Source: Globisporangium splendens
Taxonomy: Eukaryota; Oomycota; Peronosporomycetes; Pythiales; Pythiaceae
Direction: 5' to 3'
DNA: 64,000 nucleotides
Assembly (NCBI GenBank): GCA_006386115.1
Contig: VFIW01000014.1
Location: 322,322 to 386,321, forward strand
In this document: one piece after another, positions 19,695-31,057 of the stretch
Layout of the letters: each line of letters opens with the position of its first letter
Numbering within the stretch: the first letter of the stretch is position 1
Position numbers and translations under genes: made by a program
The notes under the pieces: model-generated
Told to the model about the DNA's origin: nothing
Databases searched by the model: none
What the model saw: only the letters and a program-made list of their open reading frames with translations

Positions 19695-21114
19695 CGTTTG
19701 CAGTCGTCCCTCTCTTTCGGTGGGAGCAGTTGGGAGGATGCCGGAAACGGATGGGGAATGCGCTCCTTCTGCTGCTAACTGCGGTCTGCTGCTGCGCGAA
19801 TGAAGTCGCTGGCAGCAGTGGACGGGAGCGGGCGATTGGGGAAATGTGAGACGCTGGTGATCGTGTTCACGCTTGGGGCGCGCTGGTTGCCTTGTGTGAC
19901 GCCCTCTCCTGCCTGCGTCTGGCGTCGTCCTCTGTCGACAACTGGTACCGTACCTGTCTGTGTGCGAGATGTGGGCTTTTACGTTGCCGCGACAGATGTC
20001 ACACAATTTTAAAGCCCTCTCTTTATGCAGATTGCAGCATTGAGTAGCAACTATAAGCACTGTGTAGATTGAAATGGTATCTGCAAATACCTTCTTATAG
20101 TGGATATGCATGCTGAAAACGTCAAGTACTCGTTATGAGAATTGTGACTGAACGACACGAGCGATTTGGCTGTCCATATGTGCGAACCACATCGAGGAAA
20201 AAAAAGAAGGAAAACGCTTACACAAAGAACCTCGTTGGCTTCTTATAAAACCTCGATCTCGATAATCTGGGGCGACATACATGAGGATGTAGCACACAAA
20301 GTAGGTCCAGCAAAGAAGACGTGCTGCACTACGATTGGCTGAAAACCGCGCGTGGCCACTTTTGCCGCGCACACGTTACACAACAGCAGAAAAAAGAAGA
20401 AAAAAAAGACAAAAACACTGGGGAAAATCAAAAAAATCGAATGGAGAAACGCTCGGACGCAAGACAGCAAAGGCAAAGGCGACTCTCTGCGTGGGTTCTA
20501 TACACTAACTGGTGCGGACTTCTGTCAAAAAGATCGCGCGTATACTGAACCCAAGTACAGTGACCAACTTTGAAGTGGCCAAGCTCGCACCTGTGTGACG
20601 TTTGGCTGCTCCCGCGCGCACGTATTTGCGTGTGTGTGTGTGTGTATGGAAAGATCGCTCGCGATATGACAGGAAGGAAGCATCTCACGCAAAGATCGCA
20701 CTCTGTCTGGTGGACATGCGCCACCTTCTCATGGGGGGATAGACATCACACACCAGCGCGACATGTCACGTGGCGCGCAATGCGACGGCGGTGCGCCGAC
20801 GCTGCCGAGAAGGCGCTTCCGGTGGGACCATCCCCCTCGCTCGGCTTCAAGCAGCGAGTGACGAAAACGGCGGAGGTTTCACGGAATCCGCAGGGGGGAC
20901 CGCCCTTTCTTACGAAAGCGCAGCCATGTAGCCATGACTCAGCTCACGGTCAAGTCTTTTGCGTTGTGCTGCTGCTGCTCAATATGCGCCCCTCATCGGG
21001 TTTTTGCTCAATCGTTTATACCTCAACACTGCTACATACTCGTTAAATACCATCCGTCCTATCCTTCTCTCTACACTGTCCTAGTTGTTCCTATGTTCAT
21101 ACTTTACTCTTTTC
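19695..21114. other. Intergenic region upstream of the PX gene
   Basis: This 1.4 kb stretch holds the PX gene promoter and the MO25-like 3' flank. It contains a (GT)n run at 20629-20646, an A-rich tract near 20390-20440, a GC-rich patch at about 20755-20900, and one ATTGG near 20335. Short ORFs here show no coding character, and no RNA gene was recognised. Confidence 0.5.
20629..20646. repeat. (GT)n microsatellite
   Basis: Nine GT units lie in non-coding sequence. Confidence 0.9.
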
Positions 21115-22479
21115 CTACGCGTCGTTACCAACCCCAGAGGCGCACACGCTTTCTGTCACATTGCTCGCGAGCGCCACGCCGTTGGACGCGGCCGTCGCGG
21201 CTCGAGACGACACGTCGGCGACCGACGCGCTGTTGCGCTGCCTCTCCTTCTCTGCCATGCGCTGCAGCGTGAACACGAGCAGCGACCGGTCTTGCTGGAA
21301 CTCGCGGTTCATTTCGTGCTTGCCGAAGTCGCTCACGAACGTCAGGAGCTTTTCACGATTGCGCAGCAGCACTTGCTCCACTTCCGGCGACTTGTTTGGG
21401 TTCGCGACAAAGATCTTGAACACGTCGAACGCTTCCATGCGCAGCGCCTTGCTTGGTTCGCGCAAGATCAGCATCACGAGCTTCAGGTTCTCGCGTGACG
21501 CAACGTATCGCTGCATCACGGCAAAGTTCACTGGGTTCAAGAGCAACTCCGCAAGCAGCTGCAACGCCTGACGCTTCGTCACGTAGTTCTCGGACGACAA
21601 CAGCGAGTTGAGCAGCCCGAAAATACGGTCAAATGATGCATTCAGGCAGTGCACAGTCTTCTCCTTGTGACCCATCAGTAGCCGCGTGATGTTCATGAAC
21701 GCGTCCGCAGAAATATCAAAGTTGCTGTTGGTCAGCGTCACCTTGAATAAATACGCAAACTCCGCTTCCATGTCCCGCAGAAACGTGACCGTCAGCATCT
21801 CGTTCACAAAGCAATCCCGGAGCATCGTGCCACAGATCAGCGCCGTTTCGTTGTTGCGGTATCCTTCCGCCAACCAGCCCATGATCTCCGGGCGCTTGGC
21901 GACAAACTCATTGAAACTGCGTAAGTTGTGCACCGTCATCGCGCGGAACACATGGCCGACGTACTTGCGCGTCTCGAACGTGAGCAGCGCCATCACTTTC
22001 GGGAGCAACACCTTCTCCAGCACGCGGAATCGCATCAAATACTCGGCCATACGATCCATCTTCTTCTCGCGATCACCCTGCGCTTCGTCCCAATCATGGA
22101 ACACCGACCGGATCTTCGCCCACTGACGCTCCAGCTCTTCAGGTACTGTCTTCTCGCACGGTTCCTCATCGCTTTGGTCGTCGCTGTTTTCCTCTTCTTG
22201 CAGATGCGGGAGCGCCTCGTCCTCGGGGTCAATCGGATCACCCGAGTCCGTACGGCCGCGCTTGCGCATCTCAAAGTCGGCATCATCGCAGGTGCTGGAC
22301 GCAGCAAGCGTGCTGCTGCTTCCGTTGCGCTTGCGGTTCAGATCGTCGATGGCCGTGATGGAAAGTGCGTCGAATGCGTGGCCGAGCTTGTCTTCCGGCA
22401 CCAGCTGCGACAGGAGCGAGTCGACGGACCGCACGAGGTCCATCATGGGTTTACGGCGAGACCAGAAGAAAGCGTTCAT
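21115..22479 (-). CDS. MO25/CAB39-like scaffold protein
   Basis: MO25 (CAB39) is the armadillo-like scaffold that activates STE20-type and LKB1 kinases through STRAD. This 454-residue single exon opens with MNAFFWSRRKPMMDLVRSVD, close to the usual FxxKxKTPxELVR start. The core repeats follow: ETRKYVGHVFRAM, PEIMGWLAEGYRNNETALIC, GTMLRDCFVNEMLTVTFL, FDISADAFMNITRLL, NYVTKRQALQLLAELLL, NPVNFAVMQRYVASRENLKL, VMLILREPSKALRMEAFDVF and KIFVANPNKSPEVEQVLLRN. The family is usually about 340 residues. The extra length is an acidic, Ser/Asp-rich insertion after the first helix (about residues 45-110, DDADFEMRKRGRTDSGDPI and EEENSDDQSDEEPCE) and a short Ala/Ser tail. The insertion reads as one open exon with no splice signals and may be a regulatory loop. 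Confidence 0.9.
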   Translation of the reverse strand: MNAFFWSRRKPMMDLVRSVDSLLSQLVPEDKLGHAFDALSITAIDDLNRKRNGSSSTLAASSTCDDADFEMRKRGRTDSGDPIDPEDEALPHLQEEENSDDQSDEEPCEKTVPEELERQWAKIRSVFHDWDEAQGDREKKMDRMAEYLMRFRVLEKVLLPKVMALLTFETRKYVGHVFRAMTVHNLRSFNEFVAKRPEIMGWLAEGYRNNETALICGTMLRDCFVNEMLTVTFLRDMEAEFAYLFKVTLTNSNFDISADAFMNITRLLMGHKEKTVHCLNASFDRIFGLLNSLLSSENYVTKRQALQLLAELLLNPVNFAVMQRYVASRENLKLVMLILREPSKALRMEAFDVFKIFVANPNKSPEVEQVLLRNREKLLTFVSDFGKHEMNREFQQDRSLLVFTLQRMAEKERQRNSASVADVSSRAATAASNGVALASNVTESVCASGVGNDA

Positions 22480-24213
22480 CGTTCAAATTGCGTTCGCGCC
22501 GCGTCTGTAGTCGTGTCGTGAATCGCAGATCGACAGAGATTGTCGATATGCGTCCTTGTCGTTTGTCGTCGTCTGTTGCGTTTGTTCTTCTTGCTGGCGA
22601 TTTTCTTCTTCTTCTTTGGAAAGAGAAGGAATGCGCGCAACGAGTGAATGAATGTAGCGAAGCGGAAGTGTCGCTCTGTCCACAAAGCGACCCACACAAA
22701 GCGCTCGCTTGCTCTTCCCACAGTGGCACCTCGAGCAGAACTCACAACACCACAATACTGCGTGTGGAATGGCTCACAGGCACAAGATCTGGGGTTTCTT
22801 CTCTCTCTCTCTCTTCACGCCAGGTTTCTACGCCACCCAAACGCGCTTTCTCGACGAGGTGTCGGTCGTTGTGCGCGGACGATGCAAGTCAAGAACTGGG
22901 GCAAGACGGCTGACTGGCGTTTGTGGGTTTGATGTTCACACAGACACCAACGCGTGGACTTGACCAGCAAATCACAAATCACGCCAACCTGCTGCCTGCG
23001 TGCCACCATGGAAGAAGGAGCTGCAAATTATACCGTAGGTGCGCGCAGAAAGTGCATCGGCGACACAAAGGCAGCGCTCGTACCGTGCTGAACGGCACTG
23101 AAGAACCCTTTTCCTCTCGTTTTTTTCGATAGGTGGGACGCTGCGATTGGGTGGTTTAGTGACCCACATAAAATTGCTGCGCGAGTAGGGGAAAGCCGCA
23201 TTGTGACATCACATGAAATAACGGACTTCCATAGAAGAAATGTATGGAGAGTGCTGCTTGCACTCTGCAAACTGATGGTCGGACGGGACACTTCAATTGA
23301 GCGGTTAGGGTAAATCAAAAGACCGTTACTGTCGCAGCAAAACAGATGGTAATCAATAAAGAAGACCGAACTACGGGTCGAGCGGTTCTTTATTTTGGGC
23401 AAGTCGAGTCATTTTCTGCCGGCACAAGTCGAGCATTCACTATCGCCTGTGGTTTCGGGATGTTTCGTCCTCCCTCTTTTGGGCTCCTCTGTTGTTGAGA
23501 CCTTGTCGCGAAAAAGGTAGGGTAGAGGGCAGCGACACCTACTCGCACCTGACATCAGTGACTGTCGACCGAAACGCTCAGGATTTGGAGATGGATGCTT
23601 TCGCACTTAAACGAAGGTCCCACAGATCAAATGAAAGGTTGCACGAAGGGAGCGGAAGTTGAAGTTTGCCGTCTGTCGGAATGCGCGCGGAATGCCGAGT
23701 CGCCATTTTCGGAACGGCGGCGGAAGGGAAACGAGTGCAGTGAACCATTCGCGAAGACAAGCGACAAGGTCGCGCCATGAAGAGCATCCGCCACGGTCTC
23801 GTGATTCTCGCGGATGCTTCTTGCTGTGGTGATGGGGCGAGAACGCGAATGAGAAGAACAGCCAGGGCTTTGGCGCGGAACGGTTGGTAGCCGCGAGTGT
23901 GTCCATTCCATGTGCTGATGTCATGTTTGCCCTCCCCGTCTGCCATGCATGTTTCATGTGGGTCTTTCGATGCTCATGTCGCTTTTTGCATGCGGTCAAG
24001 ATGTAACTTGATCACATGGATGCAAAGCGATGAGAACTGGGAAATGGACAAGCAAGGAGAGAGATCAAACGCGAAAACACAGAATGTTTGTCCCATCCTC
24101 ATGGGTTACTGACGCATGTGATGGATGGGTGTCCACCGATCTTTTGTACACTCGTAGATGCATGGAAGCTGTGCGAGCATTGGTCCAAGAGTATGCGTTC
24201 ATAGCTCAAGAAG
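22480..24213. other. Gene-poor region, 1.7 kb
   Basis: I see no gene here. It should contain the MO25-like promoter. There is a CT-rich run near 22798-22816 and an ATTGG near 23135. ORFs longer than 60 codons overlap one another on both strands without the G/C-ending codon bias of real genes nearby. Confidence 0.5.
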
Positions 24214-25846
24214 ATGTGGCAACCGCATCCATGTGATGCTTGCTGTGGCTCCGAAGGGTGTGACGATGATGATGGAGAGGATGCTGTCGTCGACCAAGAT
24301 ACGGCGGGAGTTACCGAAAGTCGCTTAGTCCTTTCAATCAACTTTGTCGCGTCCTGCAATGCAAAAGCGATAGCGAGTCAGCAAATCGAGATGGAGCGAC
24401 CTGTCGCAGCTACGCGACGAAATCAGCGACTTCTTCAAGGGATCTCTCGGCGAGTCGACGATTGCTTATCCAAAGACCAACCAAGTTATCACAACGACGA
24501 CGAAGTTTCCTCCACTGCACTTGTTCGAGCACTGGAGTGGTTTAAAGATTCGTCCTTTACAGTATCGGTCATCGCTCCGTCAGACAGCATCCCACTTCGG
24601 CAAGTTCCATCACTCGCATCCGCTTTGACTAAGCTGCGCGAAGTTCAATTTGCTTTACTCTGCTCCGATGATGAGCGCACAGTGGGGTCTTCCCAGAACA
24701 TTCTTCGTCTGCTGCGTGCGATTAAGCGCAGCGAGAATCCGAGCTGTGGCATTCGTCAAATCAACAATTATGCACTCCAGCTTCATGGGCTTACGGTAGG
24801 AGGACTCTGTTGTGTTTGCAGTTGCTTGGAGGATGCTGATTCAAAAGGGCTTGGAGTTGCAGAAGGAGTGGATATACCGAGTGGCTCCAAGTGTCTCAGC
24901 AAGTATCTATTACGATGGTCTCCCAAGCGACCCAGCAACGCAAAGCAAATGCAGTTCTGCAGCGCTAACTATTGACATCCGCAGCAACTATTTGCCTCCA
25001 AGCAGAGGGTCTCAAGCTCAAATGCTTCATGTCGGAATGGGTCGCTTGGAAATAATGCACATCGTTCCAATGTTGTCTGTGCATCCATCGATATTGATGG
25101 GATGCCCTCTGCATGGATGTTCATCGCCTGATGCAACTATGCCAGTCGATGTTGTGAAGAATTTCAGTAAAGCGAAAGCTCTCGTCCATTTTCTGGAGAC
25201 TGAGCTTTGCGGTGCAATCCTCCAATGCAAGCTCCAGGCACGTTACTGCATTATAGCAGACCACAGCAAATTCTTAAGGGCTGGTCATGACAGATTTGTT
25301 TGCTAGATCCTGAGCGAGCTTTATCTCATGGTCCCATCGCGAGGTGAAAGCGCTAGTGTTCAGTTTCTCTTCTTTCGTGTTGCCAGCGCCGAAGAGGTTT
25401 TGATACCGCCGCCAGAACACTGTCAGATCAAGGCACCGCAATCCGCCTCCTACCTGCGAAGTGACTCCGAGGATCGCATGCGACCTAGAGCGTCGCCTGA
25501 TAAGCGCATCGAACGCAGAATCTCCCCCTTGGGGATGGATGCGCTCGACCGCGATCAAGCTCTGCTGCGCCGTGCCGACCGAGCCCGACAACGCACATGT
25601 GATCGTCTTGTGCGCTTGCATCCGAATGTATGCCTTCTTCGTTCAAGTACCGTGATGGTTGTAATCGCTATCGTTCCAAGCATCTTTCGCTTCATGGATC
25701 TGAATTTTTTGTTATCTATCCGCCTCCGTGGCTGTTTTGGTTGCGTAATTCAAGTGTTGTCCTCAGGGTTTGACGTCGTCACCCAAGAAAACTCCGTCGG
25801 CTGTTGCAGGTGTCCCTGCGCCTTGCATGTGTGCATGTTTTAGGAT
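24214..25846 (+). pseudogene. Unrecognised gene with frameshift and in-frame stop
   Basis: Two frames on the plus strand join into one plausible protein that I cannot name. The first runs from 24214 (a likelier start is the later MERPVAATRRNQRLL) through STALVRALEWFKDSS and LASALTKLREVQFALLCS to INNYALQLHGLT. The reading then needs a one-base shift near 24800-24815 to continue as AWRMLIQKGLELQKEWIYRV, then MGRLEIMHIVPMLSVHP and VHFLETELCGAILQCKLQ. A TAG at 25304-25306 interrupts it, and the same frame continues as ILSELYLMVPSRGESASVQF and beyond. A GT..AG pair spans the shift but would remove 26 nt, which neither restores frame nor is a credible intron. Codon use is less G/C-biased than in neighbouring genes, which fits relaxed selection. 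Function is unknown; calling it a pseudogene is inference. Confidence 0.5.
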
Positions 25847-25968
25847 ATCTTGTTCGCTTTAGACTTGGCATAACACTCCGTCGTTCCAAAATATTGATTC
25901 TACTTTATTATGAAAGTGCGTAATATGGGCAAAAGCGAGAGACACACATGAAGACGCAGCAACACACT

Positions 25969-27431
25969 CTACACACAGACAAGCTTTCTGCGATTTGGGT
26001 TCTTCTGGAACTTGTGACTGCGCGTATCCAAGCGTTCGCGGTGCTTGGCGAATAAAAAGTTCTTTCGTCGCGATTCGGCGATCGACATGCCGCTCGAGAT
26101 GTTCTGCAATCAAAGAACACGAAAAGCAAAGACACGCACATTAGCACGTGAACAAGACCAGACAACGCAGCATGCATTGACAAACTCACATTTCTCTTCG
26201 CCAAGAGATTGGCCACAAACGCAGTCGAGAGCGCCGTGCTGCCAGCAGCAGGGTCCACGCCAGCCGTCTGGTACGCGAGCAGGAGACGCTCCTTCGTGAC
26301 CGCGAGCACGGATTCACGCGCTTCTTCTGGGCGGAAGCGTTGTCGGTAGTAGCGACGGAATTCTCGGCGACCGAGACGCTTGCCCGACGCCAGCACGAGT
26401 TCGCCCGTCTCCGACACGTTGATCGTGTGCAGCGCCTCATCATCATCAAACTCGTCGTCGCTTTCCTCGCCATCCTCGGCTTCTTCTTCCACGACCTCTT
26501 CGTCGTCGTCGATACTGGCTTCGCTGTCCGTCTCCCACTCGACATCCTCGCCCTCAGCTTCGTCGCCTTCCTTCGCCGCAGTGAGCGCCTTCTTCTTGGA
26601 TGTGTACTGCGAGGAGAAGTCGTAAAAATCGAGCAGCTCTTCGAGATCGTCGTCATCGTCGTACGGCAATTTACAGTGCGACAACGCAGTCATGTGCTTC
26701 TGCACGTCGTGGTAGTTGCGGAACGTCTTGCCCTTGCCGTTACAGTAGAGACAGAAGTTGCCGAGCTTGACCTTCTCGGCCAAGTAGTCCACGAGCCCCT
26801 CGGCGTCGACCAGGAACTCCACGTCCGGGATGAAAAAACCGTGCTCCTTGAGCATGTGCGACAGGTTGGCGTCGAAGTCCGCGGCCCTGTGCGCACAAAA
26901 GATGCAGTCTTCCTTCGCCAACGGGATCTGCTTTTTGTACTCTTCAAGCGAGACGGCGACTTCCTCGTCCGTCATGGTCGTCGCTGGGTTGTTGCTGTCG
27001 GACAAGTCCTCTTCTTCCATCGAGCCATCGAGCGACACAATGTCGAGCTTCTTCTGGATCGTCTCGGTGACATCCGCGACCGTTGGGTTCTTCTTGACGT
27101 TCGCCAAGTGCTTCTTGGACGTCAGGTGGTTGTCGTAGGCGTTCGAGGTCGTGAACGTCTTGTTGCACGCGACGCACTTGGTCATGGTCTTGACACCCGA
27201 CTTCTTCATCTCCTCGCGCTTCTGCATCTGCTTGTGCTTCGGGTCATTCTCCAGCGCCTTCTGCTTGTCCTGCAGCACCTTTTGCATGCGGAAGTTGAAC
27301 TGCTCCTCGCTCACGGGCGGCAGCTCGACGACCTTGCGCTTCAGATTGTAGCGATGCCAGTCGGACCGGAAGTGCTCCTTCTGCTCGTCGAACGACGCGA
27401 ACTCCAGGCGGCAGGCTGTACACGTCCACAT
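25969..27431 (-). CDS. ZNF622/Rei1-like 60S maturation factor
   Basis: Rei1/ZNF622 is a cytoplasmic zinc-finger protein that works in late 60S ribosome maturation, helping recycle Arx1 and checking the exit tunnel. Two exons (27431-26190 and 26103-25969, one GT..AG intron) give 458 residues. C2H2-type fingers are visible at the start (CTACRLEFASFDEQKEHFRS with its following HRYNLKRK), at about residue 85 (CVACNKTFTTSNAYDNHLTS), at about 185 (CIFCAHRAADFDANLSHMLK) and at about 235 (CLYCNGKGKTFRNYHDVQKH). The conserved stretch HMLKEHGFFIPDVEFLVDAE follows the family pattern. A long acidic region (about 290-345) and a basic C-terminus complete it. The start is the ATG directly before WTCTACRLEF. 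It is divergent from D-2-hydroxyglutarate dehydrogenase. Confidence 0.92.
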
Positions 27432-27835
27432 GGTGACACTGACTCTAACGCTACGAATGCAACAAGTCTCTAATAAAGCCACAGACGTAGAGCTCCACGT
27501 TCAGTCAAGAGCTCCTGAAGATGGCGTCTTGGATGGAGTCTGCCCTTTCAAAGTGTGTGTTGCTGGTCAAACAACAACCCAAACGAGTGGCAGTCCACTC
27601 AAATGAATAAAACAACCCTACAAAATAGTTCCAAGATGGTTTGAAACAACCTGCTTCGAGAGTGATGGTAGCATTGTTGAAGGTTGCTCGAAAGTCGTGT
27701 CTCTGTTTGCGTCACACACACACAACCAAAAAATAAAAGACCGGTGCTGCTTGGTGCAACACTCGACTGATTACCACCACACAAACCTTCACGTCGAAGT
27801 CAGTTCCGATTCAGATCAGCATCCCGCACACCAAC
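27432..27835. promoter_or_regulatory. Divergent promoter region, ZNF622-like / D2HGDH
   Basis: About 400 bases lie between two divergent starts. A short (CA)n run is at 27712-27723. No recognised element was found otherwise. Confidence 0.4.
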
Positions 27836-29459
27836 ATGGCGCTCTCCAATCTGCTGCGCCGCACGACTGCGACTGCGACTGCTGCGCGCCGAAGCGCCCT
27901 ACGCAGCTTCCCGCAGAGCGCGTCCTTCAGCACCGAGCGTCCCGTGACGCGCAACGCGAGCTTCGCGTCCTGGACCGACGACGACGTGGCGCACTTCCGC
28001 AATGTGCTCGGCCGCTCCGAAGCCGTGCTCACGGAGCTCGACGACACGGCGCCGTACACCATCGACTGGCTCAAGAAGTACAAGACGCAGAGCCAGCACC
28101 AGCTCGTGCTCAAGCCCAAGACCACGGAGGAGGTGTCCGAGATCCTCAAGTACTGCCACAAGCGCAACCTGCCAGTGGTGCCGCAGGGTGGCAACACGGG
28201 GCTTGTTGGCGGCAGCGTGCCCGTGTTTGACGAGATCGTGCTCTCGACGTCAGCCATGAACTCGGTCATTGACTTTGACGAAGTGTCCGGTATCCTCGTG
28301 TGCGAAGCCGGTTGCATCCTTGAGAACCTCGACAACTACGTCGCCAAGAAGGGGTACATGATGCCATTAGATCTCGGCGCCAAGGGCACGTGCCAGATCG
28401 GCGGCAACGTGTCGGCAAACGCAGGTGGGTTGCGCTTGCTGCGTTACGGCTCGCTGCATGGCACGGTGCTTGGCGTTGAAGCTGTGCTTGCGGATGGCAC
28501 TATCGTCGACTGCTTGAGCACCATGCGCAAGGACAACACGGGATACGACCTCAAGCAGCTCTTCATTGGCTCGGAAGGGACACTGGGCGTTGTCACGAAG
28601 GTGTCGATCTTGACCCCGCCACGCTCGTCGTCTGTGAACGTGGCGCTGCTCGGTTGTGAAGACTTTGTGGCCGTGCAGCGCACCTTCGTGGAAGCCAAGA
28701 AGCACCTTGGTGAAGTGCTCTCGGCTGTGGAGTTTATGGACCGTCAGTCGCTCGACATGGTGCTCTCGCAGCAGGACTGGCACAAGGATCCACTGGAGAC
28801 CAACTGCCCGTACTACATTTTGATCGAGACCTCGGGCAGCAATAACACACACGACATGGAGAAGCTCGAGGGCTTCTTGGAAGTTGCCATGGGCTCGGGC
28901 ACTGTCGTGGACGGCACCGTCGCCCAGGACACCGTCCAGGCGCGAAAACTGTTTGGCATCCGGGAGGATATCACGCTCGCGCTCAGCTCGCGAGGCTACG
29001 TCTACAAGTACGATCTCTCGCTGCCGATCAGCCAGTACTACCAGATCGTCGAGGAGACCCGCGAGAAGCTCGCGCCACTCGGCGCCGAGGTCGTGTGCTT
29101 CGGCCACTTGGGCGACTGCAACCTGCATCTCAACATCTCGACGCTCGCGTACGACGAGAAGGTGTTCAATGAGATTGAACCATTCGTCTTCGAGTTTACC
29201 TGTACGTACTTGCGCTTCATTTGACAATGGTATTCATCGATACCTTGACCTTACTTCTGTTTGTGTGTTTCTCTGTCTATCAGCCAAGCACCGCGGCAGC
29301 ATCAGTGCCGAACACGGCATCGGGACGCACAAGCCGTCGTACCTGCACCTGTCCAAGTCCGCGAACGCGATCAAGCTGATGAAGCAGATAAAGAACATGA
29401 TGGACCCCAAGGGTATCCTGAACCCGTACAAGGTGCTCCCGGAGGTCGTCGAGGAATAA
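27836..29459 (+). CDS. D2HGDH: D-2-hydroxyglutarate dehydrogenase, mitochondrial
   Basis: This FAD enzyme oxidises D-2-hydroxyglutarate to 2-oxoglutarate in mitochondria and passes electrons to ETF. Two exons (27836-29201, 29284-29459) encode about 513 residues, with an Arg/Ala/Thr-rich presequence of roughly 35. The FAD_binding_4 domain shows LKPKTTEEVSEILKYCHKRN, PVVPQGGNTGLVGGSVPV and GAKGTCQIGGNVSANAGGLR; NTGYDLKQLFIGSEGTLGVV follows. The C-terminal domain ends in SKHRGSISAEHGIG, then KQIKNMMDPKGILNPYKVLP, which distinguishes this family from D-lactate dehydrogenase fairly well. One oddity: the usual HLGDGN metal-site motif reads HLGDCN. The intron falls in the conserved FEFT|SKHRG segment and splices in frame. 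Confidence 0.9.
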
Positions 29460-29723
29460 GTCAAGATGCCATTTTTTTATGGTAAGGCTTTCGGAACCTA
29501 CTCAAAGACGCGCAATGCACACAGAGTGAAATAGAGCGAAAAAAATACTAAAAATCAAAAACGCGCAAAGAGTGTGGACGGAGGCGCGCGAGCTTCTTCT
29601 ACTTGGGCTTTTGCCCGCGTCCCTCCACCTTTGACTTGGCTCGCGATCAGTCGTGTACATCGCGAATGCCTATTGCTAATAAAGAAACAACAAAAGAAAA
29701 GCAATAGAGTATGGTGGTCGTAT

Positions 29724-30641
29724 TTACTGTTGTTCGATCGTCTCTGCGAGCGAGATGTCCAGGTACTTGAAGCTGACGCCGCCGATGACCCGCTCGGGCA
29801 GCTCGTCGGCCTCCTCGCCCTGGATCGTCATAAATATCTGCACGTCCAGGTACGTGGCCCAGCTGCAGCAGAGCGAGCCGATGTACGTCGCGGCCGTGCT
29901 CGATGCGATGTCGAGGTCGAGCTCAAAGTAGTTGTGGCGACGGAAGTAGTGCTGCGTGAGCTTGTTGCCCGAGAGCACGGGGCGGCTCGGCACGAGTGTC
30001 TGGAAGACCCACGGCGCGTTCTGGAAGTCCGGGATCAGCTTGAAGCGCTGCGTGCGGAACGCGTCGTCCTCCGCGTTGCAGAACGACCAGAGCAGGCGCT
30101 GGAAGTTCTTCTTCGGGTCGTGCTCTGTGTCGGAGACCGCGTCGCGAAGCTTTGGCAGCAGCCAGTACGACACAATACACGTGTGCTCGGCATTCGGGAG
30201 CTCCATGTTGAGAATAAACACCATCGAGTCGGGAAACGCCTCTCGACAGTACTTGAGCACACTGTGCGGTCTCTTCTCCTCCTGCACCGCAATGTGGTGG
30301 CGGTCCTCAACGTCCGCGACGTTCAACACGTCGACATGCAGCAACTTGCCGAGCGCGTCGCCGCTCGGGACCTTGATCTGGTCGACCAAGTAGTTGGCGC
30401 CGCGCACCTGCACGTCGCTCGAGTCGGGCTCCGACCACATGGAGCGGATTGCGTCGCCGTACACGCTGAACGGCGCATTCGGGAACGCCGCATCGTCAGT
30501 CACGAGGGTGTTCTCGTGGACGTCTTGTTCGACCACGACAGCCTCCGGGTGCGGCTGCGCGTCGGCGAGAGCCTTCTCGCGCAGCGCGAGCGCGTCCACG
30601 TCGGCCACGAATGCCGCGTCCATGTCCCTGTCGTCTGTCAT
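29724..30641 (-). CDS. DUF1336 (EDR2 C-terminal domain) protein
   Basis: This 305-residue single exon is nearly all one DUF1336 domain, the C-terminal domain of plant EDR2 and of many protist proteins, where it often follows lipid-binding START or PH domains; none is present here. Signatures are VQVRGANYLVDQIKVPSGDA, KLLHVDVLNV, PDSMVFILNMELPNAEHTCI, LSGNKLTQHYFRRHNYFELD, DIASSTAATYIGSLCCSW and EELPERVIGGVSFKYLDIS in near-canonical form (here ADELPERVIGG). The biochemical function of the domain is not established; membrane or lipid association is likely from the family. It starts at MTDDRDMDAAFVADVDALAL, divergent from the CCDC146 gene, with which its 5' flank shares two CCAAT boxes. Confidence 0.85.
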   Translation of the reverse strand: MTDDRDMDAAFVADVDALALREKALADAQPHPEAVVVEQDVHENTLVTDDAAFPNAPFSVYGDAIRSMWSEPDSSDVQVRGANYLVDQIKVPSGDALGKLLHVDVLNVADVEDRHHIAVQEEKRPHSVLKYCREAFPDSMVFILNMELPNAEHTCIVSYWLLPKLRDAVSDTEHDPKKNFQRLLWSFCNAEDDAFRTQRFKLIPDFQNAPWVFQTLVPSRPVLSGNKLTQHYFRRHNYFELDLDIASSTAATYIGSLCCSWATYLDVQIFMTIQGEEADELPERVIGGVSFKYLDISLAETIEQQ

Positions 30642-31057
30642 TCTCTTCCTGGTTATTCAATACTTCTTCGCTCTGCACGCGCGGCGGCTTCTTCGGCAAT
30701 GCCTTGGGGAATGAAGATGTTGATGGAGAGATTCGTGGTCTGCCCTCAGGTGATGATGCTGCGCCAAAAAAAACTAATGGGAGAGACTTCAAGTGCAGAT
30801 TCTTTAACTTAATGGCTGTGTCATTGGCATTCCACCCTTCATATTGCATGCGTAATCATGCGACCCGCTTTGTTGTTATAATCAATTGTCATAAATTTAG
30901 AGACTTCGTTAAAGCCAGGGAGAGAATCGTTCTGTCTGCAGCAGCCAATCAGACGAGACGTGAACAGTATTTTCTAGCCAATCAGAAAGAATGTGCAGCG
31001 GAAAATAACGGATGGGTGCACGAAACGACGTGGCCTTTCTCGCGAAAAGCTCCATTG
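30642..31057. promoter_or_regulatory. Divergent region with two CCAAT boxes
   Basis: Two GCCAATCAG motifs occur, at about 30944-30952 and 30975-30983, between the DUF1336 gene and CCDC146. The frame of the CCDC146 ORF remains open back through here, but coding character starts only near 31058. Confidence 0.4.

Noticed and set aside
20570..21046. A 158-codon plus-strand ORF between the PX and MO25-like genes
   Set aside because: It spans a GT microsatellite, lacks coding bias and shows no motif.
24793..24818. A possible 26-nt GT..AG intron bridging the frameshift in the unknown gene
   Set aside because: Too short to splice and it does not restore the reading frame.
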